Shown piece by piece: positions 14,825-23,635 of a stretch of DNA of 64,000 bases. The DNA is from Streptacidiphilus sp041262165 (GTDB lineage: Bacteria; Actinomycetota; Actinomycetes; Streptomycetales; Streptomycetaceae). The position numbers and the translations under genes were made by a program. Where the stretch lies: contig NZ_JBGCBY010000006.1 in NCBI RefSeq assembly GCF_041262165.1, positions 62,001 to 126,000 of the forward strand, written 5' to 3'. Within the stretch, counting starts at the first letter, position 1; each line of letters opens with the position of its first letter. Below the pieces are notes generated by a model. It was not told the DNA's origin. It was given only the letters and a program-made list of their open reading frames with translations, and did not search any database.

Positions 14825-16093
14825 GTGACAGCGATGCGGCGCGAAACCCGACCTGAGCCAGTGGACTCCCTGGGGCGCGATGCCGTAGGCGTGCGCGGTA
14901 CGAGAGCGTTGCGCGCCCCGGGCGGTCCTGACGCGCCCCCGCTGCCCGACCCCGCGCGGATCGACCCGGCTGTCCTCGGCACCCTGCTCGCCCGGCACCG
15001 CTGGTGCCGCCGGGGCGGGGCCGAGGGCCGCTACACCCGCTGGACCCCGCCCGACGACCTGGAGCCGGACACCAGCGTGCTCGTCCCCGCCGACCGGGGC
15101 TTCGACGACAGCACCGACCTGCTCGAGGAAGCGGTCGGGACGCTGGCCCGCTCCGGCGTGCCCTCCGCGCGCGCCATCCTCGCGGCGCTGATGGTCCCCG
15201 GCGACGAGATCCACTGGCGCCGGGAGATGCCCGGCGTCGGGGGGGCCGTGCCCTGGGGCGCGGAGGAGGACCTGCGCGCCGCCGCGCGCGCCATGCTCTC
15301 CGCCGCGGCCAAGGCCGGCCACTCGCGCGCGGCCTACTTCGGCGCCCGACTCGACAGCTACGCTGCCGACTTCCTCGACCGCGTGCTCGTGGTCGCCCCC
15401 GGCACCGGCGCCGGACTGCTCACCGCCTACGCACCCGCGCCCGAAGACCGCTTCACGACGACCACCCTGGTCCGCGCCCTGGAGGCGATCCGCGACGCTG
15501 TCGACTACCAGCGCACCACCGGCAACACCGATGCCTTTGACATAGGGGTGCGCCTCGGCGTGAGCCGCGAGCTGATCGCCTCCGTGGTCCAGTTGGTGCG
15601 CGGCAGCGAGGGCGCGGAGGTCGCGCTGTCCTGGGCGGCGGCGGTCGGCGTTCCGGACGGCTTCGCCAACCGGCGGCTGCACCTGGAGTTCTCGCCCGGC
15701 GACCTGCCTGCCCTGGAGGCGGCGGCGGAGCGCCTGGAGCGCAGCGAACCCGCAGTCGAGGTGGAGCTCACCGGCGCCGTCGTCCGGTTGAAGCGGCAGG
15801 TGCCCGGCGGCGACGGCGTGGTCAGGCTGCGAGTGCTCACCGGGGCCGAGGTCGACGAGGTCCGGGTGCGACTGGAGGAGGCCGCCTACCGGATCGCGGT
15901 CGAGTCCCACCTCGCGGGTGTCCCGGTCCGGCTGCGTGGACGGCTGGAACGCAAGGGCGGATTCCGGCGGCTCAGTGACCCGGTGGACCTGGCCCCGGTG
16001 GAGTTGGAGGCCGGGGAGCGGGACCGGATGCTCAAGGCCCTGCGACTCCGCGCCGGGCGCTTCCCCGACTCCGGCGATCCCGAAGGACGCTGA
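14825..16093 (+). CDS. conserved hypothetical protein (422 aa)
   Basis: No family recognised. GTG at 14825 follows GGGAGGG at 6 bases. The N-terminal 30 residues are variable, followed by a Trp-containing segment (RHRWCRRGGAEGRYTRWTPP), a helical central part (RAILAALMVPGDEIHWRREMPG and ALEAIRDAVDYQRTTGN) and a C-terminal half of alternating strands and helices (VRLRVLTGAEVDEVRVRLEE, LRGRLERKGGFRRL). Soluble, no signal peptide. It sits between the DUF4365 gene and thrS on the same strand. Streptomyces homologues are conserved, in my recollection, but uncharacterised. Confidence 0.7.
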   Translation: MTAMRRETRPEPVDSLGRDAVGVRGTRALRAPGGPDAPPLPDPARIDPAVLGTLLARHRWCRRGGAEGRYTRWTPPDDLEPDTSVLVPADRGFDDSTDLLEEAVGTLARSGVPSARAILAALMVPGDEIHWRREMPGVGGAVPWGAEEDLRAAARAMLSAAAKAGHSRAAYFGARLDSYAADFLDRVLVVAPGTGAGLLTAYAPAPEDRFTTTTLVRALEAIRDAVDYQRTTGNTDAFDIGVRLGVSRELIASVVQLVRGSEGAEVALSWAAAVGVPDGFANRRLHLEFSPGDLPALEAAAERLERSEPAVEVELTGAVVRLKRQVPGGDGVVRLRVLTGAEVDEVRVRLEEAAYRIAVESHLAGVPVRLRGRLERKGGFRRLSDPVDLAPVELEAGERDRMLKALRLRAGRFPDSGDPEGR

Positions 16094-16198
16094 CCGGGCC
16101 GGCCCGGGGGCAATCCCTGCGCGAGCAGGTCCGCACTCTCGGTACCATCGTGACCGCAGCAGTCGCTGCTCAGGAATGCCGAGAGTCAGGAGAGTCCG

Positions 16199-18172
16199 GT
16201 GTCGGACGTCCGTGTGGTCATCAGTCGCGAACCCGATCGGGAAGAGCGCGTGGTGACAACGGGCACCACGGCTGCCGACCTCTTCCCGGGCGAGCGCGCG
16301 GTGATCGCCGCACGCGTCGGCGGCGAGCTCAAGGACCTGGCCTACGTCCTCAACGAGGGCGACGAGGTGGAGCCGGTCGCGATCGACAGCTCCGACGGTC
16401 TGTCGATCCTGCGCCACTCCACCGCGCACGTCATGGCGCAGGCCGTGCAGGAGCTCTTCCCGGAGGCCAAGCTCGGTATCGGCCCGCCGGTCAAGGACGG
16501 TTTCTACTACGACTTCGACGTCGACAGGCCGTTCACCCCCGAGGACCTCAAGGCCATCGAGAAGAAGATGACCGAGATCATCAAGCGGGGGCAGAAGTTC
16601 TCCCGTCGGGTGGTCACCGACGAGGCGGCCCGCGAGGAGCTCGCCAACGAGCCCTACAAGCTGGAGCTGATCGGCCTCAAGGGCGGCGCCTCCAGCGAGG
16701 ACGGCGCGGACGTCGAGGTGGGCAGCGGCGAGCTGACCATCTACGACAACCTCGACCCCAAGAGCGGCGACCTGTGCTGGAAGGACCTCTGCCGGGGCCC
16801 GCACCTGCCCAGCACCCGCATCCCCGCGTTCAAGCTGATGCGCAATGCGGCGGCGTACTGGCGCGGCAGCGAGAAGAACCCGATGCTCCAGCGCATCTAC
16901 GGCACCGCCTGGGCGACCAAGGACGACCTCAAGGCGCACCTCGACTTCCTCGAGGAGGCCGCCAAGCGTGACCACCGCAAGCTGGGCGCCGAGCTGGACC
17001 TCTTCTCGATCCCGGACCAGATCGGCTCCGGCCTCGCTGTCTTCCACCCCAAGGGCGGCGTGATGCGCCGGGCGATGGAGGACTACTCGCGCAGGCGCCA
17101 CGAGGAGGCCGGCTACGAGTTCGTCTACACCCCGCACGCCACCAAGGGCACTCTGTTCGAGACCTCGGGCCACCTGGACTGGTACGCCGACGGCATGTAC
17201 CCGCCCATGCAGCTCGACGAGGGCGTGGACTACTACCTCAAGCCCATGAACTGCCCGATGCACAACCTGATCTTCGACGCGCGCGGCCGCTCCTACCGCG
17301 AACTGCCGCTGCGGCTCTTCGAGTTCGGGACGGTCTACCGCTACGAGAAGTCCGGCGTGGTGCACGGTCTGACCCGCGCCCGCGGCTTCACCCAGGACGA
17401 CGCGCACATCTACTGCACCAAGGAGCAGATGGCGGAGGAGCTCGACTCGCTGCTGACCTTCGTGCTGGAACTGCTGCGCGACTACGGCCTGAACGACTTC
17501 TACCTGGAGCTCTCCACCAAGGACCCGGAGAAGTTCGTCGGCTCCGACGAGGTCTGGGAGGAGGCGACCGAGGTCCTCCGCAAGGCCGCCGAGAAGCAGG
17601 GCCTCCCGCTGACCCCCGACCCGGGCGGCGCCGCCTTCTACGGCCCGAAGATCTCGGTGCAGGCGAAGGACGCCATCGGCCGTACCTGGCAGATGTCGAC
17701 CATCCAGGTGGACTTCAACCTGCCCGAGCGCTTCGGCCTGGAGTACACCGCGGCGGACGGCTCGCGGCAGCGGCCGGTCATGATCCATCGCGCGCTGTTC
17801 GGCTCGATCGAGCGGTTCTTCGCGGTGCTGCTCGAGCACTACGCCGGCGCGATGCCGCCGTGGCTGGCCCCGGTCCAGGCGGTCGGCATCCCGATCGGCG
17901 ACGCCCATGTGTCGTACCTGCAGGAGTTCGCCGCCGAGGCGAAGGCCAAGGGGCTGCGGGTGGACGTGGACGCCTCCTCCGAGCGGATGCAGAAGAAGAT
18001 CAGGAACCAGCAGAAGCAGAAGGTCCCGTTCATGGTCATCGCGGGTGACGAGGACGTCGCCAACGGCGCTGTCAGCTTCCGCTACCGCAACGGCGAGCAG
18101 AAGAACGGGATCCCGCGGGACCAGGCGCTGGCCGAGATCCTCGACGCCGTGGAGCGCCGCGTCCAGGTGTGA
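16199..18172 (+). CDS. thrS: threonine--tRNA ligase
   Basis: Charges tRNA-Thr; class II synthetase, 657 aa. An N-terminal TGS domain (residues 1-65) is followed by the editing domain (HSTAHVMAQAVQELFP, with the HxxxH motif of misacyl-tRNA hydrolysis). The catalytic core includes KPMNCPMHN (zinc-binding Cys), LFEFGTVYRYEKSG (motif 2) and HRALFGSIERFFAVLLEHYAG (motif 3). The anticodon-binding domain starts near VQAVGIPIGDAHVSYL. GTG at 16199 with AGGAGAG upstream. No T-box leader is visible in the 105 bases upstream. Confidence 0.97.
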   Translation: MSDVRVVISREPDREERVVTTGTTAADLFPGERAVIAARVGGELKDLAYVLNEGDEVEPVAIDSSDGLSILRHSTAHVMAQAVQELFPEAKLGIGPPVKDGFYYDFDVDRPFTPEDLKAIEKKMTEIIKRGQKFSRRVVTDEAAREELANEPYKLELIGLKGGASSEDGADVEVGSGELTIYDNLDPKSGDLCWKDLCRGPHLPSTRIPAFKLMRNAAAYWRGSEKNPMLQRIYGTAWATKDDLKAHLDFLEEAAKRDHRKLGAELDLFSIPDQIGSGLAVFHPKGGVMRRAMEDYSRRRHEEAGYEFVYTPHATKGTLFETSGHLDWYADGMYPPMQLDEGVDYYLKPMNCPMHNLIFDARGRSYRELPLRLFEFGTVYRYEKSGVVHGLTRARGFTQDDAHIYCTKEQMAEELDSLLTFVLELLRDYGLNDFYLELSTKDPEKFVGSDEVWEEATEVLRKAAEKQGLPLTPDPGGAAFYGPKISVQAKDAIGRTWQMSTIQVDFNLPERFGLEYTAADGSRQRPVMIHRALFGSIERFFAVLLEHYAGAMPPWLAPVQAVGIPIGDAHVSYLQEFAAEAKAKGLRVDVDASSERMQKKIRNQQKQKVPFMVIAGDEDVANGAVSFRYRNGEQKNGIPRDQALAEILDAVERRVQV

Positions 18173-18196
18173 CCGTTCGTCCAGATGTGACCGTTG
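18161..18196. repeat. 18-bp tandem duplication across the thrS stop codon
   Basis: 18161-18178 and 18179-18196 are copies of the same 18 bases with two differences, each containing a GTGTGACC or ATGTGACC. The first copy holds the thrS stop codon. Confidence 0.6.
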
Positions 18197-18203
18197 GTGC
18201 CGA

Positions 18204-18239
18204 CCGAGGGGCGGGCTCAGCCGTGAGCCCGCCCCTCGG
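18204..18239 (+). terminator. terminator of thrS
   Basis: Perfect 16-bp stem (CCGAGGGGCGGGCTCA and complement) with a GCCG loop, 31 bases after the thrS stop. Confidence 0.8.
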
Positions 18240-18257
18240 CGTCCCAGCGCCAGCGCC

Positions 18258-18263
18258 TATGCT
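18258..18263 (+). promoter_or_regulatory. -10 element of a leaderless HIT-protein transcript
   Basis: TATGCT fits the TANNNT -10 pattern and ends 7 bases before the ATG at 18271. There is no Shine-Dalgarno sequence. The preceding terminator means the gene needs its own promoter. The -35 box is poor. Confidence 0.45.
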
Positions 18264-18270
18264 GATCAGC

Positions 18271-18819
18271 ATGACGAGCGAGCCGGAACTGCAGAACGGG
18301 GTCGGGGTCCAGGACTCCTTTCAGCGCCTTTGGACGCCGCACCGCATGGCGTACATCAAGGGTGAGAACAAGCCCAGCGGTCCGGAGCCCACTGACGGTT
18401 GTCCCTTCTGCGCCATCCCGGCCATGACCGACGAGGACGGGCTGATCCTGCGTCGGGCCGAGCACGCCTACGCGGTGCTCAACCTCTACCCGTACAACGG
18501 CGGCCACCTCATGGCCGTCCCGTACCGGCACGTCGCCGACTACACCGAACTGACCGCCGCCGAGACCCTCGACGTCGCCGCGCTGACCAAGCAGGCGATG
18601 GTCGCGCTGCGGACGGCCTCCGGCGCGCACGGCTTCAACATCGGCCTGAACCAGGGCTCGGTCGCCGGTGCGGGCATCGCGGCGCACCTGCACCAGCACG
18701 TGGTACCGCGCTGGGGCGGCGACACCAATTTCATGCCCGTCATCGGTCACACCCGGGTGCTGCCCCAGCTCCTCGCCGACACCCGCAAGATGCTCGCCGA
18801 CGCCTGGCCGGTCGACTGA
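18271..18819 (+). CDS. HIT-family nucleotide hydrolase or AP4A phosphorylase-like protein
   Basis: 182 aa. Histidine-triad core: HLHQHVVPRW with the HxHxH at 139-143. An N-terminal CPFC (44-47) together with a C-terminal partner probably forms a structural zinc site, and NLYPYNGGHLMAVPYRHV is the typical substrate-cleft segment. Members cleave or phosphorolyse dinucleoside polyphosphates such as Ap4A; thrS is the immediate upstream neighbour and aminoacyl-tRNA synthetases make such dinucleotides. The ATG at 18271 is preferred to an in-frame ATG at 18259 because it fits a leaderless transcript. Confidence 0.88.
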   Translation: MTSEPELQNGVGVQDSFQRLWTPHRMAYIKGENKPSGPEPTDGCPFCAIPAMTDEDGLILRRAEHAYAVLNLYPYNGGHLMAVPYRHVADYTELTAAETLDVAALTKQAMVALRTASGAHGFNIGLNQGSVAGAGIAAHLHQHVVPRWGGDTNFMPVIGHTRVLPQLLADTRKMLADAWPVD

Positions 18820-18861
18820 AACCGAGCCGGCGCCGGAGCCGGCGGTCCGACGGCGTCCGTC

Positions 18862-20484
18862 CTACCTGGCGTCGTACTCGTCGACCTTGGACGGTCGCAC
18901 GCCCTGGATCTCCGCGCCCAGCAGTAGCGAGCGGGTCTTGAACCGGTCGACGTCGACGTCGTGGTCCTTCAGGACCTCCATCGTCCCCGCGTGCACCGCA
19001 CGCAGCACCGGGGTGGCGACGCGCAGCGCGTCGTCCGCCATGAACCGGCGCGTCCACGGCCTGGTAGCCCAGGCCGAGCGCAGCCCGAAGGGCTCGGGCA
19101 GCTTCATGGTGCCGCCCAGCCAGTCGAGCATCGTCTCGCCCCACGGCCAGGTGAACGGGGCGCGCAGGGCGAGCCGCACCACCTCGTCGGACGTGACGAT
19201 CGGCAGGTGCTTGATCTGCTCCTCCCAGAACTTCCCCGTCTTGGCGACGCTGATCTCCTGCGGCGCGGCCTTCTTACCGAACAGCGGCGACAGCGGGCCC
19301 AGCGCGTGGCCGGCGACCTCAACCCGAAGCGTGTGGTGCAGCACGGTGACGGTGACCAGCAGGGTCACCACCAACTGCCCCTCCCAGAGCACGAACTGGG
19401 TGCCCAGGTAGTGGCGGGGGCCGCGGCCGAACTGCTGGCGGTTCGCCAGGTCGGTGATCGCCGAGCCGCGCATCCGGGTGCCGTCCATCTCGGGCCCGGA
19501 CGGGCGGCCGAACTCGTCGGCGCCCTCAGGGATGTCGACGACCGCCCAGTGGCCCACGCGTACCGCGGGTATTGCGCCGGTGGCCAGGCTGCTGCGCTCC
19601 AGGCGGTGCAGGTGCTCCTCGATCTTCTTGATCACGTCCCAGGGGTGGAACGCGCGGATCTCCTGCACGCCCTCGCGCGGGTCCAGCTGCTCGGCCAGCT
19701 GCCAGGAGGCCCAGCGCGCTCCCATGCCGAGTATCCCCTTGGCACCGGCGTAGTGGACGATGTTGGTGTCCTGCTCCGCGGTGAGCTCGGCGAGCGACTT
19801 GCGCAGCGTCTCCGCCTTGACGTCCTCCGGGCCGATCGGGACGGCTCCGGGAACCAGCGGTCCGACGCCGTTGCCGTCCAGCAGCGCGTTCCAGCGTTCG
19901 CGCAGCTGCTCGGCGGTGCGCAGGCAGATCCGTTGGGCGATGAACCAGCCCAGCACCGGCACCAGCATCATGATCCGCACATACAGCCCGGCGTAGCCGT
20001 GCGCGAAGGGTCGCCACGCGAAGAGCGCCGCGAGCAGGACCGCGACGGCCAGGGCGGCGCCCCCGTACACGGACTGCCGCCCGGGACCGCTCCGGCGGCG
20101 GATCTCGAAGGCGGCGAGCCAGATGAGGGTGCCCGGCAGGAACAGGAAGCCGGTGAAGAAGGCGACCGCCGTCAGCCGGCGGTCCCGCTGGTGCCGCAGC
20201 GCCTCGGCCTCCAGGCAGTGCTCGACGACCAGACGCGGGTCGGTGCCGAAGGAGGGCACGGTGGGTTTGCGCTTCGCGCCCAGGGTGCGGGCGAGTACCG
20301 CCCGGCAGAAGGCCTCGCCGAGGGTCGGGGTGAACAACAGGACCCGGCCCGGCTTCTGGGTCGTGGTCTGGTCGGCGTCGGTCAGGTCCTTGACAGCCCC
20401 GTCCCGGTAGGCGAGTGAGGCGAGCGCGGCTGTGGCCGCGGTCTGCGGAGCCGCGTCTGTGCGCGGGATCTGCGGCCAAACCAC
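18862..20484 (-). CDS. hypothetical multi-pass membrane protein (540 aa)
   Basis: No family recognised. GTG at 20484 has GGGAGGGG upstream. Predicted topology: a cytoplasmic N-terminal 105 residues, three or four membrane helices between about residues 106 and 190 (VAFFTGFLFLPGTLIWLAAF, ALAVAVLLAALFAW, YVRIMMLVPVLGWFIA), then a large soluble C-terminal part interrupted by a hydrophobic LVVTLLVTVTVLHHTL near 385. Motifs such as FHPWDVIKKIEEHLHRLE and VRVGHWAVVDIPEGADEFGRP look conserved but have no assigned role. It converges on the HIT gene and is transcribed away from the DUF393 gene. Confidence 0.7.
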   Translation of the reverse strand: MVWPQIPRTDAAPQTAATAALASLAYRDGAVKDLTDADQTTTQKPGRVLLFTPTLGEAFCRAVLARTLGAKRKPTVPSFGTDPRLVVEHCLEAEALRHQRDRRLTAVAFFTGFLFLPGTLIWLAAFEIRRRSGPGRQSVYGGAALAVAVLLAALFAWRPFAHGYAGLYVRIMMLVPVLGWFIAQRICLRTAEQLRERWNALLDGNGVGPLVPGAVPIGPEDVKAETLRKSLAELTAEQDTNIVHYAGAKGILGMGARWASWQLAEQLDPREGVQEIRAFHPWDVIKKIEEHLHRLERSSLATGAIPAVRVGHWAVVDIPEGADEFGRPSGPEMDGTRMRGSAITDLANRQQFGRGPRHYLGTQFVLWEGQLVVTLLVTVTVLHHTLRVEVAGHALGPLSPLFGKKAAPQEISVAKTGKFWEEQIKHLPIVTSDEVVRLALRAPFTWPWGETMLDWLGGTMKLPEPFGLRSAWATRPWTRRFMADDALRVATPVLRAVHAGTMEVLKDHDVDVDRFKTRSLLLGAEIQGVRPSKVDEYDAR

Positions 20485-20651
20485 TGCGGTCCCCTCCCGA
20501 TGGCTGTCCTAAGCCATATCCCCCAGAGCAACGATGATCATCCGCTGAACGGGCGTCACGAAGCCGGAGCAGCCAGCGTATCGCTGCGGATCATCCCCCG
20601 TCAGGGCATTCACGATCGCCCCAGCGATGATCGCTCTGCCATGATCGGGGC

Positions 20652-21179
20652 ATGAACTCACGCGGCCCTCGCCCGGTCCTGCTCTACGACGGCGACTGCG
20701 CCTTCTGCAGCTCGTCGGTGCGCTTCGCCGAACGGCGGCTGGACCCGTCCGGCTGGGAGGCGGTGCCGTTCCAGTTCGCGGACCTGGACGCGCTCGCCGC
20801 GTTCACGGACGGGCAGGTGTCGCCGTACCGGGCCGAGCACGAGGTGCTGTGGATCACCCCGGCCCGGCGGGTGTACGGGGGAGCGCAGGCGGTGGCCCGG
20901 CTGCTGCTGCGCACCCGCAGGCCCGGCTGGAGCCTGCTGGGCGCGGCGATGACCGTGCCGCCGCTGAGCGTGCTCGCGGCCGGGGTGTACCGGCTGGTGG
21001 CCGCGAACCGGGACCGGATGCCCGGCGGCACCCCGACCTGCGCGCTGCCGCCTGCGGCCCGGGCGGCGGCCCGGGCTCGACAGGCGCCGGCAGGGGCCGC
21101 GTCAGCGGTCGGGGCCGCTTCGGCGTCGGCCGGGGCCGCGTCGGCGTCGGCGGAGAAGCCGGACGTCACGGAGGAGTGA
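20652..21179 (+). CDS. DCC1-like thiol-disulfide oxidoreductase (DUF393)
   Basis: 175 aa. LLYDGDCAFCSSSVRFAERR carries the DxxCxxC motif (Cys16, Cys19) of the DUF393/YuxK family on a thioredoxin-like fold. ALYGGAQAV-type residues follow (VYGGAQAVARLLL), with a hydrophobic stretch (SLLGAAMTVPPLSVLAAGVYRLVAA). The C-terminal 45 residues are an Ala/Ser-rich low-complexity tail (ASAVGAASASAGAASASAE) that overlaps the end of the converging EF-G2 gene by 14 bases. No Shine-Dalgarno is visible at the ATG. Redox partner unknown. Confidence 0.85.
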   Translation: MNSRGPRPVLLYDGDCAFCSSSVRFAERRLDPSGWEAVPFQFADLDALAAFTDGQVSPYRAEHEVLWITPARRVYGGAQAVARLLLRTRRPGWSLLGAAMTVPPLSVLAAGVYRLVAANRDRMPGGTPTCALPPAARAAARARQAPAGAASAVGAASASAGAASASAEKPDVTEE

Positions 21180-23370
21180 CCACCCGCGCCGCGACCGCCT
21201 CCGGCATCGGTTCGTGTCGCACATACGCCCGGGTGAAGTCGCCCGCGCCGTGCGAAAGCGAGCGCAGGTCCACGGCGTAGCGGACGATCTCCAGCTCCGG
21301 CACTTCGGCCCGCACCAGCGTCCGGCCGGTGCCGACCGGCTCGGTCCCCTGCACCCGGCCCCGGCGTCCGGACAGGTCGCTGAGCACCCCGCCCACGTAC
21401 TCGTCCGGGACCAGCACCCGGACCTCGGCGACGGGTTCGAGCAGTCGGACCGTCGTGGCCGCGGCCGCCTCGCGCAGCGCCAGCGCGCCGGCGGTCTGGA
21501 AGGCCGCGTCGGAGGAGTCGACCGAGTGCGCCTTGCCGTCGACCAGGCTGACCCGCACGTCGACGACGGGGAAGCCCGCACTGACGCCCTTGGCGAGCTG
21601 CGCCCGGACGCCCTTCTCGACGGAGGGGATGAACTGCCGCGGTACGGCCCCGCCGACGACCTTGTCGACGAACTCGAAACCGCCGCCGGCCGGCAGCGGC
21701 TCCACCTCGATCTCGCAGATGGCGAACTGGCCGTGGCCGCCGGACTGCTTGACGTGCCGTCCGCGGCCGCGCGCCGGGCCGCCGAAGGTCTCCCGCAGCG
21801 GGACGACGTACTGCACCGGGTCGACCTGCACGCCGTAGCGGCTGCGCAGCCGCTCCAGCAGGACGTCGGCATGGGCCTCGCCCAGGCACCACAGCACCAG
21901 CTGGTGGGTGTCCGGGTTCTGCTCCAGCCGCAGCGTCGGGTCTTCGGCGACGATCCTGGACAGGCCCTGGGAGAGCTTGTCCTCGTCGGCCTTGCTGTGG
22001 GCCTCGATGGCGACCGGCAGCAGCGGGTCGGGCATCTCCCAGGCCGCGACGAGCAGCGGGTCGGTGGGGGCGGACAGGGTGTCGCCGGTCTGGGCGCGGG
22101 AGAGTTTGGCGACCGAGACGATGTCACCCGCGACGGCCTGGCTGACCTGGCGCTGGGTACGGCCGAAGGGCGAGGAGAGCGCGCCGACGCGCTCGTCCAC
22201 GTCGTGGTCCTCGTGGCCCCGGTCGGTGAGCCCGTGCCCGGAGACGTGCACCGGCTGGTCCGGGCGCAGTGTCCCGGAGAACACCCGGACCAGGCTGATC
22301 CTGCCGACGTAGGGGTCGCCGCTGGTCTTCACCACCTCGGCGGCGAGCGGCCCCTCCGGGTCGCAACTGAGCGCGGGACGGGGACTGCCCTCGGGGGTGC
22401 TCGCGGACGGCAGCGGGTGTTCGGCGGGGGAGGGGAAGGCGGCGGTGACCAGTTCCAGCAGCTCGGCGGTGCCGAGGCCCTCGCGGGAGCCCTCGGCGGG
22501 CGGGGCGGAGGCCAGGACCGGGTGGAACGCGCCGCGGGCGACGGCCCGTTCGAGGTCGTCGATGAGGGTCTTGGTGTCGATGGGCTCGCCGGACAGGTAG
22601 CGGTCCATCAGGGCCTCGTCCTCGCTCTCCGCGATGACGGCCTCGATGAGCCGGTCGCGGGCCTCCGCAGCGGCTTCGCTCAGCTCCTGGTCGGGGGAGT
22701 GCTCGGTGCGGTGGCCGCTGGCGTAGTCGAAGCAGGTGCCGCTGAGCAGGCCGTGCAGCCCGGAGATCCGCGGTGCGCCGTCGGCGCCGGCCGGGCCGCA
22801 GTTGAGCGGCAGGTAGAGCGGAACGACGGATTCGGGGTTGTCACCGCCGAAGGCGGTGCGGCAGAGCTCGACGGTGGCGGCGAAGTCGGCCTGGGGGGCG
22901 TCGAGCTTGGTGACGACCAGGGCGCGGGGCATGCCGACCGCGGCACACTCCTCCCAGAGCATCCGGGTGGCGCCGTCGATCCCGTCCGTGGCGGGGACGA
23001 CGAACAGGGCCGCGTCCGCGGCGCGGAGCCCGGCGCGGAGCTCGCCGACGAAGTCGGCGTAGCCGGGGGTGTCCAGCAGGTTGATCTTCGTTGCGCCGTG
23101 CAGCAGCGGCACCAGGGACAGCTGCACCGAGCGCTGCTGCCGGTGCTCGATCTCGTCGTAGTCGGAGACGGTGGTCCCGTCCTGGACCCGCCCGGCGCGG
23201 GTGAGCGCGCCCGTGGCCAGGGCGAGCGATTCGGCGAGCGTGGTCTTGCCGGCTCCACTGTGGCCGACCAGCACGACGTTCCTGATGAGGTCGGGCCGGC
23301 TTCGATCCAGCTGGTCGGCCGTCGCCGCCCTGCCGGCGGCTCCTGTGTGTGCATGCGTTCTGTCGCTCAT
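21166..23370 (-). CDS. EF-G-like GTPase (EF-G2 type)
   Basis: 734 aa translational GTPase paralogue with the full EF-G layout: G1 GHSGAGKTT at 36-44, G3 DTPGYADF near 99, domain II near 340-430, then domains III-V including the HVKQSGGHGQFA stretch typical of EF-G domain IV. G4 reads VVTKLDAP, with Thr in place of the usual Asn of NKxD. This and the long acidic insert after domain I separate it from canonical FusA. The actinobacterial EF-G2 group has no clearly defined job; roles in ribosome recycling or stress have been suggested. ATG at 23370 follows GGGAGGAGC. Confidence 0.88.
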   Translation of the reverse strand: MSDRTHAHTGAAGRAATADQLDRSRPDLIRNVVLVGHSGAGKTTLAESLALATGALTRAGRVQDGTTVSDYDEIEHRQQRSVQLSLVPLLHGATKINLLDTPGYADFVGELRAGLRAADAALFVVPATDGIDGATRMLWEECAAVGMPRALVVTKLDAPQADFAATVELCRTAFGGDNPESVVPLYLPLNCGPAGADGAPRISGLHGLLSGTCFDYASGHRTEHSPDQELSEAAAEARDRLIEAVIAESEDEALMDRYLSGEPIDTKTLIDDLERAVARGAFHPVLASAPPAEGSREGLGTAELLELVTAAFPSPAEHPLPSASTPEGSPRPALSCDPEGPLAAEVVKTSGDPYVGRISLVRVFSGTLRPDQPVHVSGHGLTDRGHEDHDVDERVGALSSPFGRTQRQVSQAVAGDIVSVAKLSRAQTGDTLSAPTDPLLVAAWEMPDPLLPVAIEAHSKADEDKLSQGLSRIVAEDPTLRLEQNPDTHQLVLWCLGEAHADVLLERLRSRYGVQVDPVQYVVPLRETFGGPARGRGRHVKQSGGHGQFAICEIEVEPLPAGGGFEFVDKVVGGAVPRQFIPSVEKGVRAQLAKGVSAGFPVVDVRVSLVDGKAHSVDSSDAAFQTAGALALREAAAATTVRLLEPVAEVRVLVPDEYVGGVLSDLSGRRGRVQGTEPVGTGRTLVRAEVPELEIVRYAVDLRSLSHGAGDFTRAYVRHEPMPEAVAARVVTPP

Positions 23371-23635
23371 GGTTCTGCTCCTCCCGCGAGCGCGCATCAG
23401 TGATGCCACGGGGGACCGCGCAGAGTGGGTGTCAGGTCACCCGCGGTGATGGTGAGCTTGGCACCGGCTCGCGCGCAGGTCCATAGCTCCCGCACGGGCG
23501 GCGCGACCGGGGGCTTGACGCCCTCCGGCGTGGGCGCCGTGTCCGCCCCGGATACGATGTCCCAGCCCGGGGCCGATGCCGGTCCGACGAGGGTGCCGCT
23601 GACAGCAGAGCCAGATCGGAGCGGTCGGAAGGCCC

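Noticed and set aside
14753..17908. 1051-codon open frame antisense to thrS and its upstream gene
   Set aside because: High-GC shadow: the sense strand encodes an unmistakable threonyl-tRNA synthetase, and the antisense product has no recognisable domain and biased Arg/Gly/Val/Leu composition.
21214..23403. 729-codon plus-strand frame opposite the EF-G2 gene
   Set aside because: The EF-G2 product on the minus strand shows all GTPase motifs; the opposite frame shows none.
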